Assembly (NCBI GenBank): GCA_900755865.1
Contig: CAAEHZ010000515.1
Span: forward strand, 1-6,129
Reading direction: 5' to 3'
DNA from: Lachnospiraceae bacterium
GTDB taxonomy: Bacteria > Bacillota > Clostridia > Lachnospirales > Lachnospiraceae
Length of the DNA stretch: 6,129 bases
Part shown: positions 5,733 through 6,129 of the stretch, piece by piece
Numbering within the stretch: position 1 is the stretch's first letter
How the letters are laid out: each line of letters starts with the position of its first letter
Made by a program: the position numbers and the translations under genes
Notes under the pieces: generated by a model
The model's database searches: none
What the model was told of the DNA's origin: nothing
Seen by the model: the letters and a program-made list of their open reading frames with translations, nothing else

Positions 5733-6028
5733 GCAGTGAAGAAGAGAGTAGATTTACTGAGTGCTTTACAGAGAGCGTTCTGCCGCAGAAGGTCTGCGGA
5801 TGGCTGAGAGGGACGGGGCTTAGGTAGATGGAACATGGCTTCTGAGCAGCGCACCGAGCCTTATACTGTGGAAAGGGTTAGGCTGCGACAGGATTCGCCT
5901 GTTATAGCGGATAAGGTTATTGACCTGATGAGGTCTGCTTTGCGAGAAGCAGATAAAAAGAAGTGGTAACGCGGCTATGGAGTCCGCCTTCTGATGTGCA
6001 GAAAATGCGCAGGAGGGCGGGCTTTTTT
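5733..6028 (+). promoter_or_regulatory. T-box riboswitch, probable methionine (AUG) specifier
   Basis: This is a tRNA-sensing leader. Stem I marks are the AGTA S-turn element (5747-5750), ACAGAGAGC and GGCTGAGAGG of the distal loops, and a specifier loop GGAACATGGCTTCTGAGC. Comparing this with the known glycine T-box pattern places AUG (5835-5837) as specifier, followed by the usual purine. Possible Stem II/IIA elements include AGCCT/AGGCT (5857-5861/5880-5884) and ACAGG/CCTGT (5888-5892/5898-5902). Stem III is TCTGCTT/AAGCAGA (5934-5940/5947-5953). The antiterminator is canonical: GAAG (5960-5963) pairs with CTTC (5988-5991), then a 7-nt bulge TGGTAAC (5964-5970), then GCGG (5971-5974) pairs with CCGC (5984-5987). 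TGGT would pair with a tRNA ending ACCA, which fits tRNA-Met and argues against tRNA-Trp (G73). Uncharged tRNA would allow readthrough. The regulated gene is outside the window. Confidence 0.88.
5982..6028 (+). terminator. T-box leader terminator
   Basis: Positions 5982-5992 pair with 6012-6022 (with G-U pairs). After a 2-nt bulge, TGTGCA (5995-6000) pairs with TGCGCA (6006-6011) around GAAAA. A T6 run follows (6023-6028). The 5' arm contains CCGC and CTTC, the same bases used by the antiterminator, so the two folds exclude each other. Confidence 0.92.
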
Positions 6029-6062
6029 AATTCATAGGAATTTCGCCCTATGAATTAAAAAA
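6023..6062. repeat. 16-bp perfect palindrome flanked by T-run and A-run
   Basis: T6 then AATTCATAGG (6023-6038) is perfectly complementary to CCTATGAATT then A6 (6047-6062), with an 8-nt loop. It abuts the T-box terminator on the left, sharing its T-run, and the minus-strand terminator T-run on the right. It could be a bidirectional terminator spacer or a small dispersed palindromic element. Confidence 0.75.
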
Positions 6063-6080
6063 AACGCTCCGCGGGGAGCG
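6057..6080 (-). terminator. Minus-strand rho-independent terminator
   Basis: Read on the minus strand, CGCTCC (6080-6075) pairs with GGAGCG (6070-6065) around a 4-nt loop and is followed by eight T's (6064-6057). This would end a transcript entering from the right. No minus-strand gene can be identified in the remaining 49 bases, so either a convergent gene ends beyond the window or the hairpin belongs to a repeat element. Confidence 0.6.
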
Positions 6081-6129
6081 CACTGCGGCGGAGTGGAAGA
6101 ATGTTGCACAGTAACCCGGCGCAGGCGGA

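Noticed and set aside
5835..5838. TGG (tryptophan) as the T-box specifier, one base downstream of AUG
   Set aside because: It would be followed by C instead of a purine, and the TGGT bulge pairs with discriminator A, whereas bacterial tRNA-Trp normally has G.
6101..6129. Possible start of a plus-strand gene (ATG at 6101, GGAG at 6090-6093)
   Set aside because: Only nine codons are visible, the ribosome site is weak, and the stretch adjoins a strong opposing terminator and looks like repeat DNA. It could still be the T-box target.
1..6129. CRISPR arrays, tRNA or rRNA genes, transposases
   Set aside because: No regularly spaced repeats, cloverleaf sequences or transposase-like reading frames were found on either strand.

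Overview
The window looks like chromosomal DNA from a low-to-moderate GC Firmicute, most likely a Clostridia/Lachnospiraceae gut anaerobe. This rests on strong AGGAGG-type ribosome binding sites, consensus TTGACA/TATAAT promoters with 17-bp spacers, U-tract terminators, a T-box leader, and proteins of a style common in that family. The family assignment is inference, because no rRNA or other definitive marker is present.

Layout. (1) Positions 1-94 hold the last 24 codons of a plus-strand gene and a terminator hairpin that contains its stop codon. (2) Positions 127-411 (minus) encode a small XRE-family repressor-like protein. (3) The divergent spacer 412-582 holds a 20-bp palindrome, an imperfect 20-bp tandem repeat and a near-consensus plus-strand promoter. 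(4) Positions 583-4052 are an apparent three-gene operon. Every product carries one or two CxxC-x10-CxxC zinc ribbons: a soluble double-ribbon protein, a single-pass membrane protein with a duplicated extracytoplasmic QGxW domain, and a single-pass membrane protein ending in a transglutaminase-like Cys/His/Glu domain. (5) Positions 4069-4123 hold a 20-bp inverted repeat that overlaps a promoter. (6) Positions 4156-4833 encode ribulose-phosphate 3-epimerase (rpe) from a TTG start, followed by a terminator. (7) Positions 4864-5643 hold a promoter and an unrecognised 220-residue soluble protein. (8) Positions 5684-6028 hold a promoter and a T-box riboswitch whose best specifier is AUG (methionine), ending in its own terminator. 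(9) Positions 6023-6129 hold a T/A-flanked palindrome and a minus-strand terminator; no gene there can be supported.

The best candidate for an undescribed system is the XRE-controlled zinc-ribbon operon. The shared cytoplasmic ribbons, divergent regulator and two extracytoplasmic modules, one possibly enzymatic, suggest an envelope-associated complex. The architecture recalls TcaA/YvbJ-type proteins (zinc ribbon, one membrane segment, extracellular domain), but its function cannot be read from sequence alone. The T-box presumably controls a methionine-related gene beyond the right edge, unless the inserted-looking palindrome and the opposing terminator have separated it from its target.
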